The notes beneath the pieces are model-generated. The model saw only the letters and a list, made by a program, of their open reading frames with translations. It was not told where the DNA came from and searched no databases. From contig CAJQUW010007741.1 in NCBI GenBank assembly GCA_907163375.1, positions 1 to 64,000 of the forward strand: a stretch of 64,000 nt of DNA, written 5' to 3'. The translations under genes were made by a program, and so were the position numbers. Shown piece after piece: positions 1 to 9,180 of this stretch; position 1 is the first letter of the stretch, and the number at the start of each line of letters is the position of its first letter. The stretch comes from Prostheceraeus crozeri (Eukaryota; Platyhelminthes; Polycladida; Euryleptidae).

Positions 1-144
1 CACCAAGTATGCTACCTCCACGTTGGCGGCGAGCGCCGATGTAAATTTGTCCTCCACCACTTACATAGGAGGGTCGTGAATAAAATGAGGCAGTTGGATT
101 CATAGCTCAAACCCTAAACATTGTTAGTTACAACTTTGCATGAA

Positions 145-1365
145 TCACTGTCGATCACTTAGATGAAAGATGTCGGCACGACGCATCCAAGAGTTCATAC
201 TTGAAGGATAACCAGTCCATTTAACAAGACACCATTCTTCACCTTGCCGTTTTTTACATCGAATGATTTTCTCTACCAAATATGTTTCACTTTCAGTGAC
301 TACCTCAATCTCATCGCGGTAAAAGCTACCCTCAATTTCTTCATTATCGTAATCTTTCAACTTGTAGGTGGTCGGAGAGTCTTTTTGATTAATCCTTGAT
401 ACTGTAAATACCTCCTCTGTCCAATTCGGAAGGTACCCTTTAGCAAAAACACTTTTCACTTTTGAGATACGAACTTTATCGCCAATTTTCACATCACTTT
501 TCACATGAGTGCGTTTACGTTGGAATGATTCGCGCACTTTATCTACATTGTCAGCATTTACATCTACTGGTCTGAGTCCAATAGAACGATGGATAGAGTG
601 ATTGTAGGCATGGAGTGTATCTTGTAGAACCTTTGTCCAATTTTGTGTCAAGTTGGCAGTAAAATGTCGCCACAAGCGATTTTTTAATGTGCGATTAAAA
701 CGTTCAACGAGTGCAGCTTTATAAGCGCTCTTTACACTAAACAACTCAATGTCATGCCTCTCAAATAATCTTGTCACATGCTGATTTTCAAACTCTTTTC
801 CTTGATCACTCTGAATTCTTTTTGGAATGCGACCTTCTCGAAAAATTGTTTGGAATGCTTTTGCTACTCCTTTCCCTTCTTTAGTTTTTAAAGGTTGAGC
901 CCACGCATAACGCGAGAAAATATCAATGACGGTTAAAATAAAATTATTGCCCGAGTTATGTTTTGAAATGGAGGCAACATCGCACAAATCTGCTTGCCAC
1001 TGTTCATCGATGTCATGAACAATATAATGGCGGGTGCGGTACTTCTTTTTCGCTTGTTTGTGGAGTGTATAGGTAGCCTGACCCTTTAACCATCGTTTCA
1101 CTTGTGATTGTGGAAGACCACTCGCTTTTGATAATTTCTTGATAGATGCAAATCCTGCCGGATGTTTTACATCATAATAGATTGACTTCAAACGTTCAGT
1201 CGATGACGGCTGACTCTTTTTCCTCCTTCTCATCTTTTTGTTTTCTTGCCTTTCTACATTTACAACAACTGCAGCATTTAGCTTTAGCGGTTTTGCGATC
1301 GTGTTCACATTGCTTAGGGGTTTCATTATGAGAGCTGGCGCAGCAAGTGCAAGTGACAACGACAT
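145..1365 (-). CDS. Polinton-type integrase with chromodomain
   Basis: The 406-residue frame has a winged-helix/HTH-like N-terminal part, then a retroviral integrase (rve) core with the DDE triad in the contexts QADLCDV, SDQGKEFEN and ALVERFNRTL. It ends with a chromodomain (roughly the last 50 residues, with VKWTGYPSSMNSW). In the family this enzyme inserts the linear element into host chromatin, and the chromodomain is thought to read histone marks. The length is normal for Polinton integrases and the frame is open throughout. The same fold occurs in Ty3-like retroelements, but no reverse transcriptase or Gag is adjacent, and the neighbouring ATPase favours a Polinton. Confidence 0.85.
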   Translation of the reverse strand: MSLSLALAAPALIMKPLSNVNTIAKPLKLNAAVVVNVERQENKKMRRRKKSQPSSTERLKSIYYDVKHPAGFASIKKLSKASGLPQSQVKRWLKGQATYTLHKQAKKKYRTRHYIVHDIDEQWQADLCDVASISKHNSGNNFILTVIDIFSRYAWAQPLKTKEGKGVAKAFQTIFREGRIPKRIQSDQGKEFENQHVTRLFERHDIELFSVKSAYKAALVERFNRTLKNRLWRHFTANLTQNWTKVLQDTLHAYNHSIHRSIGLRPVDVNADNVDKVRESFQRKRTHVKSDVKIGDKVRISKVKSVFAKGYLPNWTEEVFTVSRINQKDSPTTYKLKDYDNEEIEGSFYRDEIEVVTESETYLVEKIIRCKKRQGEEWCLVKWTGYPSSMNSWMRRADIFHLSDRQ

Positions 1366-1412
1366 TCACCTCTGGCGGCTCATTACATGGCAAGCAACAC
1401 ATCTGCTTCATA

Positions 1413-2105
1413 TTAATAGTCTGAGAACATGTATTTCCTAGGAGGAGCTGTTTTACGTTTTCCTTTTACCAGTTTTAGTGGCGATGTAGATCTACGTCGA
1501 GTTCTTCCTCTTGTTTGCTTAGTGAGTGTGGGAGGGGATGTAGCAGGTGACGTCTTAAACCAATTTGTTGGCATTTTCATCGTCTGAAGCATTGGAGTAG
1601 TAGCCACTGTTGAATCAAGTTCTTTCAATGTCTCATTATTTAAAGCAAATTTTGGCACATTATGCTTTTTCAATAGTTTAAGAAAGTATGACCAACCAGG
1701 TGGAACATAGCCCTGACGGCGCTTTCTACGTGTCGCATACTGAATCAAGTCTTCATAACGTGAAGCATCAATCACTTTATTTTCATCTGTAATGATTTCT
1801 CCTCTATCATTTACATTGAGATGGGGTTCAATACTGTTGAAAAGAGATATGGCATGTGCGCGAGATGCTAAAGGTGTAGCAGTCGATACAGAGTCACGCA
1901 TCTTATTCTTCAAGTTTTTCAATTGCTCAACAGTTTCCGATTGTAATAATACAGCACGATGTGGATCTTTGATGTGAACATTTTGCTGATAATCTATTTC
2001 TTTCCTATACATTTGATTTGCAAGAGGTTGCTTTACTTGCTGCATGGCAGTCAATTGTACATATTCATCCTGAGGAATAACAATCATGCGAGAATAAGAA
2101 CTCAT
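1413..2105 (-). CDS. Polinton-associated protein of unknown function
   Basis: An open frame of 230 residues sits between the integrase and the ATPase on the same strand; its start overlaps the ATPase stop by a few bases, as in compact viral genomes. It is rich in charged residues. The central part (about residues 95-150, with YVPPGWSYFLKLLKK) looks folded, and the C-terminal 60 residues are basic and Ser/Thr/Pro-rich (GRTRRRSTSPLKL). I do not recognise a family domain. By position it could be one of the uncharacterised Polinton PX/PW-type proteins or a DNA-binding virion component; this is inference only. Confidence 0.5.
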   Translation of the reverse strand: MSSYSRMIVIPQDEYVQLTAMQQVKQPLANQMYRKEIDYQQNVHIKDPHRAVLLQSETVEQLKNLKNKMRDSVSTATPLASRAHAISLFNSIEPHLNVNDRGEIITDENKVIDASRYEDLIQYATRRKRRQGYVPPGWSYFLKLLKKHNVPKFALNNETLKELDSTVATTPMLQTMKMPTNWFKTSPATSPPTLTKQTRGRTRRRSTSPLKLVKGKRKTAPPRKYMFSDY

Positions 2106-3443
2106 AGTTTGTAGATAATCATGGGAGTTTTCAAAATATCACTTCGAAATCTAAATTCTTCCGGACACTCTTGCGTAAAGTCAATGAATAAGTAACCGTA
2201 TGGTTTTTCAGTAGCTGCTTGAAAAATTTCAATTAAGGCTTTTGATCCTCTGGGTGCAACTTGTCGCGCTAAAATTTCAAATTGACTTTTATCTCGCGGA
2301 TTCTTGAAAATAGCATAATAGTGTGTATTCAGGTTTCGTGTACGAGCTTCTTTTCCATCAGGAAACAAATTTTGTGTAATATAGATGATAAAAAACCTTT
2401 TATGGTGTGCTGCGAGGACTGCTGGGGTGTGATGCGGCTGCGGTTCCGTTGCGCGGCGAGTTTTGACTTTGTTGCGTTGCGGCGATGATGCGTCGTTGAC
2501 TATGGGCATTCCATAATAGACGACCTGGCAGCAACACCACTACACACGACCGTGTGATGCATGTGGGCACGGCGTCGTGATACTGACCCCAGTGTGAACC
2601 AGTCAATTGGAACGTTGCGTTTGCGTTGACACCGCGTGAGTGCGCGTTTGCGTGGCTTTGTGTGCTGTGTGTTAGAGGGAGTGCCTGCGTTGTCTGCTTG
2701 CCTTAGTAGTCGTGCTATTGACGAAGACTGGGTAGCCATTTAGTGTTGACGGGCTGCCCGGCAGGTGGGTTGCTTGGACTGGTGCGGCGGCTCTGGGGGC
2801 CGGGCCGGCTAATTGCGTTGGCCTGACATGTTGTAGTGAACATGACGGCGATCGGCTCATGCGACCGGTTGACGGCGCTAGTGTATGCGCAATGCGAGTA
2901 GCACTGCCGCAGTCATGAGTTATCCTGTTGTTGCGCGACGGTATGGAGGATGTGTGCGCCGCTGATGACGGCCTCAGGCGAGGTGCGGCGGTCTGCCGTG
3001 CGCTTGGATGAGGTCCGCTTGCCGGCATGTGTTGTTGGCGCACGGTGCCTGTGCCGCGGTCGCGCGTGGTGGGTTGACTGGGCGTTGCGGCGAGTGAAAC
3101 ATATCTGTAACATCTTTTGAATTCTTACTTTCTTTTAATAAATCATCCAATACAACAACATCATTAGACTGAAGTTTATCCACTGGAATAATTCCTTCAT
3201 GTCGAATAAAGTTGCGACTTGCAATTCCTGAAACAGCGACGGTTGATAAATACCATAACACCAAATCACTCGATTGATAGGTTCCTTAAACAACTCCCTT
3301 CTTTTATCCAATAAATTCAGCGTGAAAACAGTTTTACCTGCATGAGATGGACCTGATACAGTCAGAACTTTATCACATTGAAGTCTGAAATCCATTTTAT
3401 TACTTTGAGACTCAACATTTGCATAATTAACGCTTAGAGCCAA
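2102..3443 (-). pseudogene. Polinton packaging ATPase (A32/FtsK-like), interrupted by an insertion
   Basis: The N-terminal part (about 3105-3443) carries a Walker A P-loop, GPSHAGKT, and a hydrophobic strand ending in acidic residues (VVVLDDLL) that fits Walker B. The C-terminal part (about 2102-2400) carries FIIYITQNLFP and LNTHYYAIFKNPRD, typical of the sensor and arginine-rich region of Polinton and adenovirus-IVa2/A32-like packaging ATPases. In intact relatives the enzyme pumps DNA into the capsid. Here the two parts are separated by about 700 bp of GC-rich foreign sequence, so the gene is a fossil. Confidence 0.75.
2400..3105. other. GC-rich insertion of unknown origin inside the ATPase gene
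   Basis: About 700 bp of strikingly GC-rich DNA full of CpG, GCGGC and TTGCG words interrupts the ATPase between its Walker B-like and sensor regions. Its composition differs sharply from the AT-rich element and from the rest of the window. I see no clear terminal inverted repeats or target duplication and no recognisable protein; the open frames across it look like chance frames of GC-rich DNA. It could be a short nonautonomous element, filler DNA captured in a repair event, or an assembly artefact. Confidence 0.6.
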
Positions 3444-3786
3444 AGATATTTCCCAATAGGTTGCCCACGGCAGGAGCTATCATTGGAAGTATTGCTGAAA
3501 GGAAACCGCCCTTTTGTGTTAGAGTTTTCCTCTTTCTTTGAAGGGCGACTTTAGGATTGGAGATGAAACGCAATTTTGTAGCATATCGCTTAAGTAACTT
3601 TCGTTGTTTTGGCGCTAATTTCTTCGTCCTCAACTTCCTCACATGAGAAATAATTTCACAAATGAATTTATCGTTAGCATGTCGTATAGCATTGTATCGC
3701 TGATTTGCTTTCATTCGTCGGAGAGCTTGAATGGCTGAAAGAAAACTTGAAGACTTTTTACGTTTCGCCATTTTACGTTTCGCCAT
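3427..3786 (-). CDS. Small basic protein with hydrophobic Gly-rich tail (minor virion-like)
   Basis: The 119-residue frame begins with a repeated MAKRK segment, is Lys/Arg-rich through its middle, and ends in a hydrophobic glycine-rich stretch (GGFLSAILPMIAPAVGNLL) followed by a basic end. Such basic, short, amphipathic-tailed proteins are typical of minor virion or DNA-condensing proteins in Polintons and adenoviruses (compare pX/pVI), though I cannot assign it by sequence alone. It overlaps the start of the ATPase gene slightly, consistent with a compact viral layout. Confidence 0.5.
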   Translation of the reverse strand: MAKRKMAKRKKSSSFLSAIQALRRMKANQRYNAIRHANDKFICEIISHVRKLRTKKLAPKQRKLLKRYATKLRFISNPKVALQRKRKTLTQKGGFLSAILPMIAPAVGNLLGNIFGSKR

Positions 3787-3837
3787 TTTCCGTGTTAGTC
3801 TTTGCTAAAACCTATCTTTACCACATTTGCATAGGTA

Positions 3838-4167
3838 CTAACTATTGCGACATAAGTGACACTCGAAATGAGCAATATCACAGTGGTTACATTGGCAAAG
3901 TTGAATGCAATTACGTATGAAACAGCGTTGACAAAAAGCATGCTTACATCTCTTGAAGATGCGCTTTTCATTTCCATCCTTTCGCTTACATACATCGCAA
4001 CACATAGTTTCACCGTTACTGATGTCTATAGCAAGTCTTTTTGAAGATATGAATTTGCTAGCCTTTTCTAAATAATAGACACATGTACAGAAGGAATATA
4101 CTTCGAGAGTGAGCAGACATAGCTCGAAAACCAGTTGTGCTACAATCAAGTACCACTGCATTTTCAA
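3838..4167 (-). CDS. Cys/His-rich RING-like small protein
   Basis: A 109-residue frame has a hydrophobic N-terminal segment (about residues 5-35), possibly a membrane anchor. It is followed by closely spaced cysteines and histidines in the pattern CDVCKRKDG...FKRCKHAFCQRCF...CQCNHC, compatible with a RING or related cross-brace zinc finger. Small RING proteins occur in many large DNA viruses and some Polintons as possible ubiquitin-ligase components. No other domain is visible. Confidence 0.45.
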   Translation of the reverse strand: MKMQWYLIVAQLVFELCLLTLEVYSFCTCVYYLEKASKFISSKRLAIDISNGETMCCDVCKRKDGNEKRIFKRCKHAFCQRCFIRNCIQLCQCNHCDIAHFECHLCRNS

Positions 4168-4375
4168 TTTTTCTTTATGGAAAGTTGAATGTGAATATCT
4201 GAAATCGCTTCAATCACTAGACTGCTACCATGATGGTTAAATGCGTTAAGACGTTCAGCAATTTTTATCATATGTCTTTTAAAAAAATTCTTGGGGGTGA
4301 TCTACCACTTCCATTGAATAAGAAGCAAAATGGAAAGAGCGACTTTCCACCTCTTCCTTTCCAAAATGACTAAAC

Positions 4376-4576
4376 TTAATTTTCGCAACTAATCGCGCCA
4401 TGACAATTGCTATCAGAGAATGTATTCATTAACTCTAGAAATAGAGTGCTAGCATCATCGACCACTGCTTCGATGTCGGTCTCATCTTTATGAAATTTTA
4501 TCACATAATCTTGAACAGCTCCTTTTAAACTTTGCCTATGAAAACGTAATGTTCCGCAGTCGTTTGAGAAAGACAT
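4376..4576 (-). CDS. Small frame of unknown function in the virus-like element
   Basis: A 66-residue frame in the same orientation as its neighbours. It has no recognised motif, is acidic in its middle, and is supported only by strand and position. It may be part of a larger gene or a chance frame. Confidence 0.25.
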   Translation of the reverse strand: MSFSNDCGTLRFHRQSLKGAVQDYVIKFHKDETDIEAVVDDASTLFLELMNTFSDSNCHGAISCEN

Positions 4577-4663
4577 GATCGCCCTTTATCTAACCCATCC
4601 ATTGCATGAAAACAACAACTCTTCTCATAGTAACATTTATTGAATAATGGTAACAAGCATGCA

Positions 4664-5194
4664 TTATAAATCAATGGTTTGAAAGAGATAAAATAGATAC
4701 AGCTGGTAACTATCATACAGAGAGCAATGATAACCATACAGGACTTTGGCAGTGTTGAGGTAAGGAGGAAAGAAGCATTGGTTATGAACGTAGCTACTAC
4801 AACGAACAGACAAAATAGGAACACACAAATCCTTAAAACGTTTCGTGACTTCATGATAATGTTGATTCACTCTACTATCCCAAGGCGGGAGCAAAATATC
4901 ATCAATGATTAGATTGGGAAATACTTTCCTCTCCTTACCAGGATTATTACAAAAGATACGTATAACATTGAAAGCAGCTAACCATCGTTTAAAGTCAATA
5001 AGAAGAGCACTCTCACAAGAAAAGCCATAGTCTTGCAAATATTTCAGATTAAGTCCATGAATGTGTTTTCTCGCCCATTGATCAACATTGGGATCGCAGT
5101 TGGCATGTTGATGATAGACACTGACAATCTGATATGTCCAATTGTTCATAGCAATAGCACTGAGCTCCTGTACAGGTTCACCCTCACAATCCAT
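4664..5194 (-). CDS. Possible DEDD exonuclease-like protein in the virus-like element
   Basis: The 176-residue frame opens with MDCEGEPVQELSAIAM, in which D-x-E-G followed by a hydrophobic strand resembles the ExoI motif of DnaQ-like (DEDD) 3'-5' exonucleases. A later LLIDFKRWLAAF segment could hold a second acidic site. The last 45 residues are Tyr/Phe-rich and do not look enzymatic. The assignment rests on a weak N-terminal motif. Other frames overlap the 3' part, and I cannot tell which is real there. Confidence 0.3.
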   Translation of the reverse strand: MDCEGEPVQELSAIAMNNWTYQIVSVYHQHANCDPNVDQWARKHIHGLNLKYLQDYGFSCESALLIDFKRWLAAFNVIRIFCNNPGKERKVFPNLIIDDILLPPWDSRVNQHYHEVTKRFKDLCVPILSVRCSSYVHNQCFFPPYLNTAKVLYGYHCSLYDSYQLYLFYLFQTIDL

Positions 5195-5247
5195 AAAAAT
5201 GATGATAGAAGCCTAAAACGGAAATTTTACACATCTAAGGAAGCGTT

Positions 5248-5496
5248 CTATAACATATTACAAAATGAAGAATTACATCGATGCTTTTCACGACAAAATA
5301 CACAAATGATATGATGGCAACGAAGAAGTAAAATGTATCTAATAAGACCACGTCTGCGACACTCAAAGCACATAAGCGAATTGTCATAGGGTAGAGTTAG
5401 GAAAGGACTAGTAATTCTCCTTCTTTGATTTGCGTTTTGATGTAGCATTCTTCTCCGACTTGCGCTTCGTACCACTGCTGTTAAGGATTTGATCAA
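5248..5496 (-). CDS. Second Cys/His-rich RING-like small protein
   Basis: An 82-residue frame with a basic N-terminus (SASRRRMLHQNANQRRR) and a C-terminal cluster CFECRRRGL...LRCHHIICVFC...HRCNSSFC that would fit a compact RING-like zinc site. It overlaps the neighbouring gene at its N-terminal side. It resembles the other small Cys/His protein of this element in layout, suggesting duplicated or functionally paired small zinc proteins. Confidence 0.35.
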   Translation of the reverse strand: MIKSLTAVVRSASRRRMLHQNANQRRRITSPFLTLPYDNSLMCFECRRRGLIRYILLLRCHHIICVFCREKHRCNSSFCNML

Positions 5497-6184
5497 TTAT
5501 GTCGTCCACGTTGGGTGGTTTTGGAATATATAGGATGGATTCCATATGCATGGAGAGAGAGGCTATTTTATTATCCTTGTGTCGACCATAATATAGCCCA
5601 TTCACTTTGAAAAGGATATCCCAAGTACCTTCTCCGAGCTCATCACATCTGATGGGTATTGAATGATCTCCCTCCTTCTTATAGTAAAGTACACCAATGT
5701 GATACCGGTAGGCAAATGTGATTACATTCCCAAATCTTTCTATAGGGAGTATCCTTGTCATCTCTCGCCTTCCACTCTTGAGCAAGAGGAGTAGGAATGT
5801 CCATATTTAATGTCACGTACTCCTCAATAATATCAAGTTGGTGGCGAATATACGGACTCACGGGGATCAGTATGTAGTCCCCATACTGATTGTGCATTAT
5901 CTTGACATCCGTGGAAGGGAGCATTCCCGTTTGGAGTACTACGCTATGATCATCATAACGCAAGGCTTGTTTAAATTTACGCTGTAGCGGTGTAGGATTA
6001 TGTACCTTGGATGTTTCTTCCACTGGCCTCAGTTGTAGATGATCTGACCGTAGCGAACCTTGTAACGTTTGACCGCCATTTTGTCCTACTAGTGCAGCAG
6101 ATGGAGTAGATGCCTGAAAATGAAAAAAGATTGTATTAAGTTTACGTTCAAGGGAGGAGAGGGAGGGAAGTAGCGACTTACCAT
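5408..6184 (-). pseudogene. First gene of the virus-like element, unknown product
   Basis: Open frames at 5408-5785 and 5679-6023 cover most of this interval, in the same orientation and with similar composition. The C-terminal part ends with a Lys/Ser-rich nuclear-localisation-like tail (KRKSEKNATSKRKSKK). The gene begins just downstream of a TATA-like box and an apparent short leader intron. The product is not recognised; its position at the element edge suggests an early or regulatory protein. It appears broken. Confidence 0.4.
6114..6181 (-). other. Probable 68-bp leader intron of the first gene
   Basis: On the minus strand an ATG (6184-6182) is followed immediately by a consensus donor (gtaagt), and a pyrimidine-rich tract ending in ttttcattttcag lies 68 bp downstream. 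The donor/acceptor pair and the tiny size fit an invertebrate intron placed right after the start codon. It suggests nuclear transcription of the element's first gene. Confidence 0.55.
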
Positions 6185-6286
6185 TTTAGTTGGATAATAG
6201 AACAGGGAACTAGAGAGAGAGAGAGAAAATGTGCGTCCGTCACTCGTGTGATTCAACGATGGAATGATTCTCACTGTGGAAGGCTC

Positions 6287-6298
6287 GCTATTTATAAA
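6287..6298 (-). promoter_or_regulatory. TATA box of the first gene
   Basis: On the minus strand the sequence TTTATAAATAGC lies about 100 bp upstream of the ATG at 6184. A (CT)n tract (about 6213-6226) lies in the presumed 5' leader. Spacing and orientation fit an RNA polymerase II core promoter for the leftward genes. Confidence 0.5.
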
Positions 6299-6480
6299 GA
6301 AATGCTTGATTCTCATTGGATGATGATCCTCATTGGACAATAACATCAAGCTGATTCCAAATCTGGCCTCCGTTTACCAATCCGAGCCTTCGTTTTGGTG
6401 CTACAGCCCAAAACGTCCCAAATTCTAACTCTGTCGTTTTTCGCCAATGTCCCAAAATCTTAAATGGTGTCTCACATCTA

Positions 6481-6610
6481 AACGAAGACAGATAGGAACA
6501 AGCCGATTGTTTCACTGAATTTGTCTCACTCTTAGCTTTCAAACGAGCTATCGCACGACAAAATCCGTCCACTAGAAGCCAAAATCGAAGCAAGCTGTCC
6601 AGAGGGGGGG
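6481..6610 (+). repeat. Copy 1 of a 130-bp direct repeat
   Basis: From AACGAAGACAGATAGG to the G tract, this matches 6775-6905 with no mismatch that I can see. The two starts are 294 bp apart. The identity implies a recent duplication or ongoing gene conversion. Confidence 0.85.
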
Positions 6611-6774
6611 GGTCAGCGAAATTTGATGAAAAATGTTTTGGTGACGGTCCCAGGTCGAAATTCCACACTTTGGAAAATTTTCAAATTTTTACCCATACAA
6701 AGTCACTCTGACACTTAGGATTTTTTCAGGTAAGCGAGCTCCGACCTAAAATCTTGTAACCGCTCTAACTTTTG

Positions 6775-6905
6775 AACGAAGACAGATAGGAACAAGCCGA
6801 TTGTTTCACTGAATTTGTCTCACTCTTAGCTTTCAAACGAGCTATCGCACGACAAAATCCGTCCACTAGAAGCCAAAATCGAAGCAAGCTGTCCAGAGGG
6901 GGGGG
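6775..6905 (+). repeat. Copy 2 of a 130-bp direct repeat
   Basis: Matches 6481-6610 and also ends in a long G tract, one or two G longer than in copy 1. After the tract the two copies diverge (gtcagc versus acgtcagcc). Confidence 0.85.
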
Positions 6906-7161
6906 GGACGTCAGCCGAAAATTTTTTCTCTCCGATTTCGCTGGAAACATCCTTCCTAACCCAAAATTTCACGTAGATTCCGAATCTGGACTCCGTTTTC
7001 TCATCCGATGCTTCGTTTGGGCGCTACACACCAAAACGTCCCACATTCTATGTCAAAATTTTGAAGAAACAGTTTTTCTCGCCGATTGAGCTGGAAATCA
7101 CACCACTGATGCAGAATTTGACGCTGAATCCGAATCTGGCCACCGTTTCACCATCCAAGAC

Positions 7162-7265
7162 AACCTAGACGGTCGCCCATGCCCACCTAGACGGTCGCCC
7201 AGGTCCACCTAGACGGTCGCCCACGTCAACCTAGACGGTCGCCCACGTCCACCAGGCGGTCGGAC
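7162..7265 (+). repeat. 22-bp minisatellite, 4 full copies plus a partial
   Basis: Tandem units with the consensus CACCTAGACGGTCGCCCACG plus TC run from 7162 to 7249, followed by a degenerate unit to 7265. The copies differ at one to three positions. There is no spacer, and nothing suggests a CRISPR array. Confidence 0.9.
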
Positions 7266-7399
7266 CCACTCACCCGAGTCTCACACTCTGTCGTTCGAGG
7301 GGGGGGGGACGTCAGCGACCTCTCGCGATGGCGGTGGCCGGTACATCACGACACTGTCGTTCCAGAGGGGGGGGGGACTCAGCCCACGACGGCGGCCAT

Positions 7400-8690
7400 C
7401 TTGCGCTATCCAGAAGTGGAGTTTTACTTACTACTTTGATAGATTATATACGAGTTTCACATGTTCCATTTGTGAGAATATAATCCTGGGCTGTCCTGTA
7501 AGTTGTTATTTGGGGTTCCTAATGTGAGGATTTTTCATTCGTTTGGTTGCTTATTGTGGTGCCATTTTCAAATAATAGGAAGTTCATCAACATACAAAGA
7601 CAGGGTTGAGTATAAATAAAAAATATTCATATGTTGCTACACTGCTAGTACTTCAAAATGGTCACTCTCACAAAATAGTCACCTGTCAAAAATTCTTATG
7701 TAGGCCTTCACTATATGTTTGCGGTCTACCAATGTGTATTACAGCCATCGTTTATTGCTCAGTGGATCATGCCATGTTCATATGTGTGAATATTCCCGTT
7801 TAATATTCGTTTATTGATATAATTTTGCAATCATTGATAATTCTATCTCCATTAATGCCGATAAAGAAGCAAAATGTCAAAGCGAGTTTGGAGTTTATGC
7901 ATCTCAAGTCTAGAATTGTTTCGCAGTAGAAATCGACTATGTAGGCCTACACGTAGTGAAGTAAAAAGCTTTGAATCAATCTAATCTACTATTATGAATA
8001 AAGACTTAGACGAAAATCATCCTGATATTCTCGACCACTCATGTCATCGAATTATTGCACAAGAATTGAGAGGATGTTGACCCATTTGTGTGTGATGATG
8101 AAATGCAGCACAATGAACAATTTATTGAGGTGCACTTAAGAGTGCAGTTAAGGATGCCTATCAGATGAAAGTGAAAGTTCTAACAAGTCGCAGACAGGTG
8201 AAAATGCGAGTAGATGGCTTCCAGTTGAATAATTTGGTGTGAGAAATCTTTATCACACTGTTTATGTATCCGACGAAAATCATTCAACATTTTCATGTGT
8301 CTTGCTTTGTGGGTTGGACCCAACAGGTCTTCTATATCGTAATTAGTTTAAAATCTAGATTATTAATGATTAATTGCATTAAATGCAAGCTTAATCATAT
8401 CACAAATAATTTAATCAGCTATTTATGCTATTAGAGCTAATATTTGTAAGTCTCCATTCGGCTCTGCAGCAAAGGAGACTTGCAGAATTCTTCCACTTCA
8501 GACGTCCTTGACAACCCTGGAACTATCATTATAAGTCATTCAAAATTATTGACCGTGTGTTACTAATGAGAAAATGATCAGCACTGATATTTCATGCATT
8601 TTAAGTGGTGAGATGAGTAGGCTGCGTGATACTTTGTAATTCAACATCGAAGTTGATTGTGTGATATGATGTCAGTTCCGATTGTTTCTA
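7400..8690. other. Noncoding stretch, no gene seen
   Basis: AT-rich sequence with stop codons in all frames. I see no recognisable element, long repeat or RNA gene. Confidence 0.6.
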
Positions 8691-9180
8691 GTGAATGTCA
8701 AAAATCTTCAGAATCCCCACAGAATCCGCATACCCACGGCAACCCTGCCAATCGGGGAATGCAGCTGATTGGAGAAAGTCCACAACAGCTCCAATATCTG
8801 TAGTAGCCTATAGCCTGTAGGCAAATGGATCGGAGCGTCTCCAATCGGGGAAATGCAGCTGATAGCAGAGCCTCCAGAACTGCGCCAGTAGACAGATGGA
8901 GGGACAAAATGGCGCGAGCTGCTTGGAGGACCTCCATTCAAATAAAAGAATAGAATTAAGGAATTTGCGAAGATATATTGGACTGATAGCTTCACAATTC
9001 AATCATAATCGATTTCATGGTGAATTCATAAGCTTGAATTTTAGTTTTGATGTTTTCTCTTCGCTCAGTTATGCCACCATTTTATGCAAGAAAAGAAAAC
9101 CTTATAATATCTTTTTCTTCACTACTTGAGCAAATTGGGGAGCGCCGCTCCCATTGCTCCTCCCCTGCCTACGCCCCTGG
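8690..9180 (+). repeat. Dispersed repeat, copy 1 (ends in GCCTACGCCCCTG)
   Basis: The stretch from about 8950 (TAGAATTAAGGAATTTGCGAA) through a CTTCGCTCAGTT word to GGGGAGCGCCGCTCCC...TACGCCCCTG is shared, in the same order, with about 61485-61880. The terminal word resembles ends of hAT-like elements and of SINE/LINE tails common in marine invertebrates, but I find no matching left terminus. Two GGGGAATGCAGCTGAT-type words occur near 8755 and 8850. No protein is recognised. Confidence 0.55.

Larger units (their letters stand above)
1..6350 (-). mobile_element. Polinton/Maverick-like virus-like element, right-hand part (fossil)
   Basis: All recognisable genes in this stretch lie on the minus strand and are packed closely, unlike the rest of the window. 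A retroviral-type integrase with a C-terminal chromodomain, an A32/FtsK-like packaging ATPase, a small basic protein with a hydrophobic glycine-rich tail and Cys/His-rich small proteins together point to the Polinton/Maverick (or the related adinto-like) group. Protein-primed DNA polymerase, capsid proteins and protease are not seen and would lie to the left of the window. The integrase looks whole; the element as a whole is broken, with roughly three or more breaks including one large insertion. The right border is not certain and may lie anywhere between 6.3 and 7.4 kb. The open integrase suggests moderate rather than great age. Confidence 0.75.
6350..7400. repeat. Direct-repeat block with four G8-10 tracts, at the edge of the virus-like element
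   Basis: A unit containing AATCTGG...CCGTTT...TTCGTTT...GCTACA...AAACGTCCCA occurs three times (about 6352-6444, 6974-7060, 7115-7160, the last partial). A second unit of about 130 bp is present twice without visible mismatch at 6481-6610 and 6775-6905. Four runs of 8-10 G (about 6602, 6898, 7291, 7366) are each followed at once by (AC)GTCAGC or (AC)TCAGC. There is no believable gene. The block may be the terminal/subterminal region of the Polinton-like element or a separate satellite-like insertion. Confidence 0.7.

Noticed and set aside
145-1365. Integrase considered as belonging to a Ty3-like LTR retroelement
   Set aside because: No reverse transcriptase, protease or LTR nearby; the A32-like ATPase and virion-like small proteins on the same strand favour a Polinton.
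2672-3113. Overlapping long frames on the minus strand in the GC-rich block
   Set aside because: Low-complexity Arg/Pro/Ala/His composition in all frames, as expected of chance frames in GC-rich DNA.
7162-7265. Regular 22-bp repeats considered as a CRISPR array
   Set aside because: Units are head-to-tail without spacers, and the window is clearly animal nuclear DNA.
8690-9180. Overlapping minus-strand frames near 8700-9000
   Set aside because: They lie on a dispersed repeat whose second copy (61.5-61.9 kb) does not preserve them.
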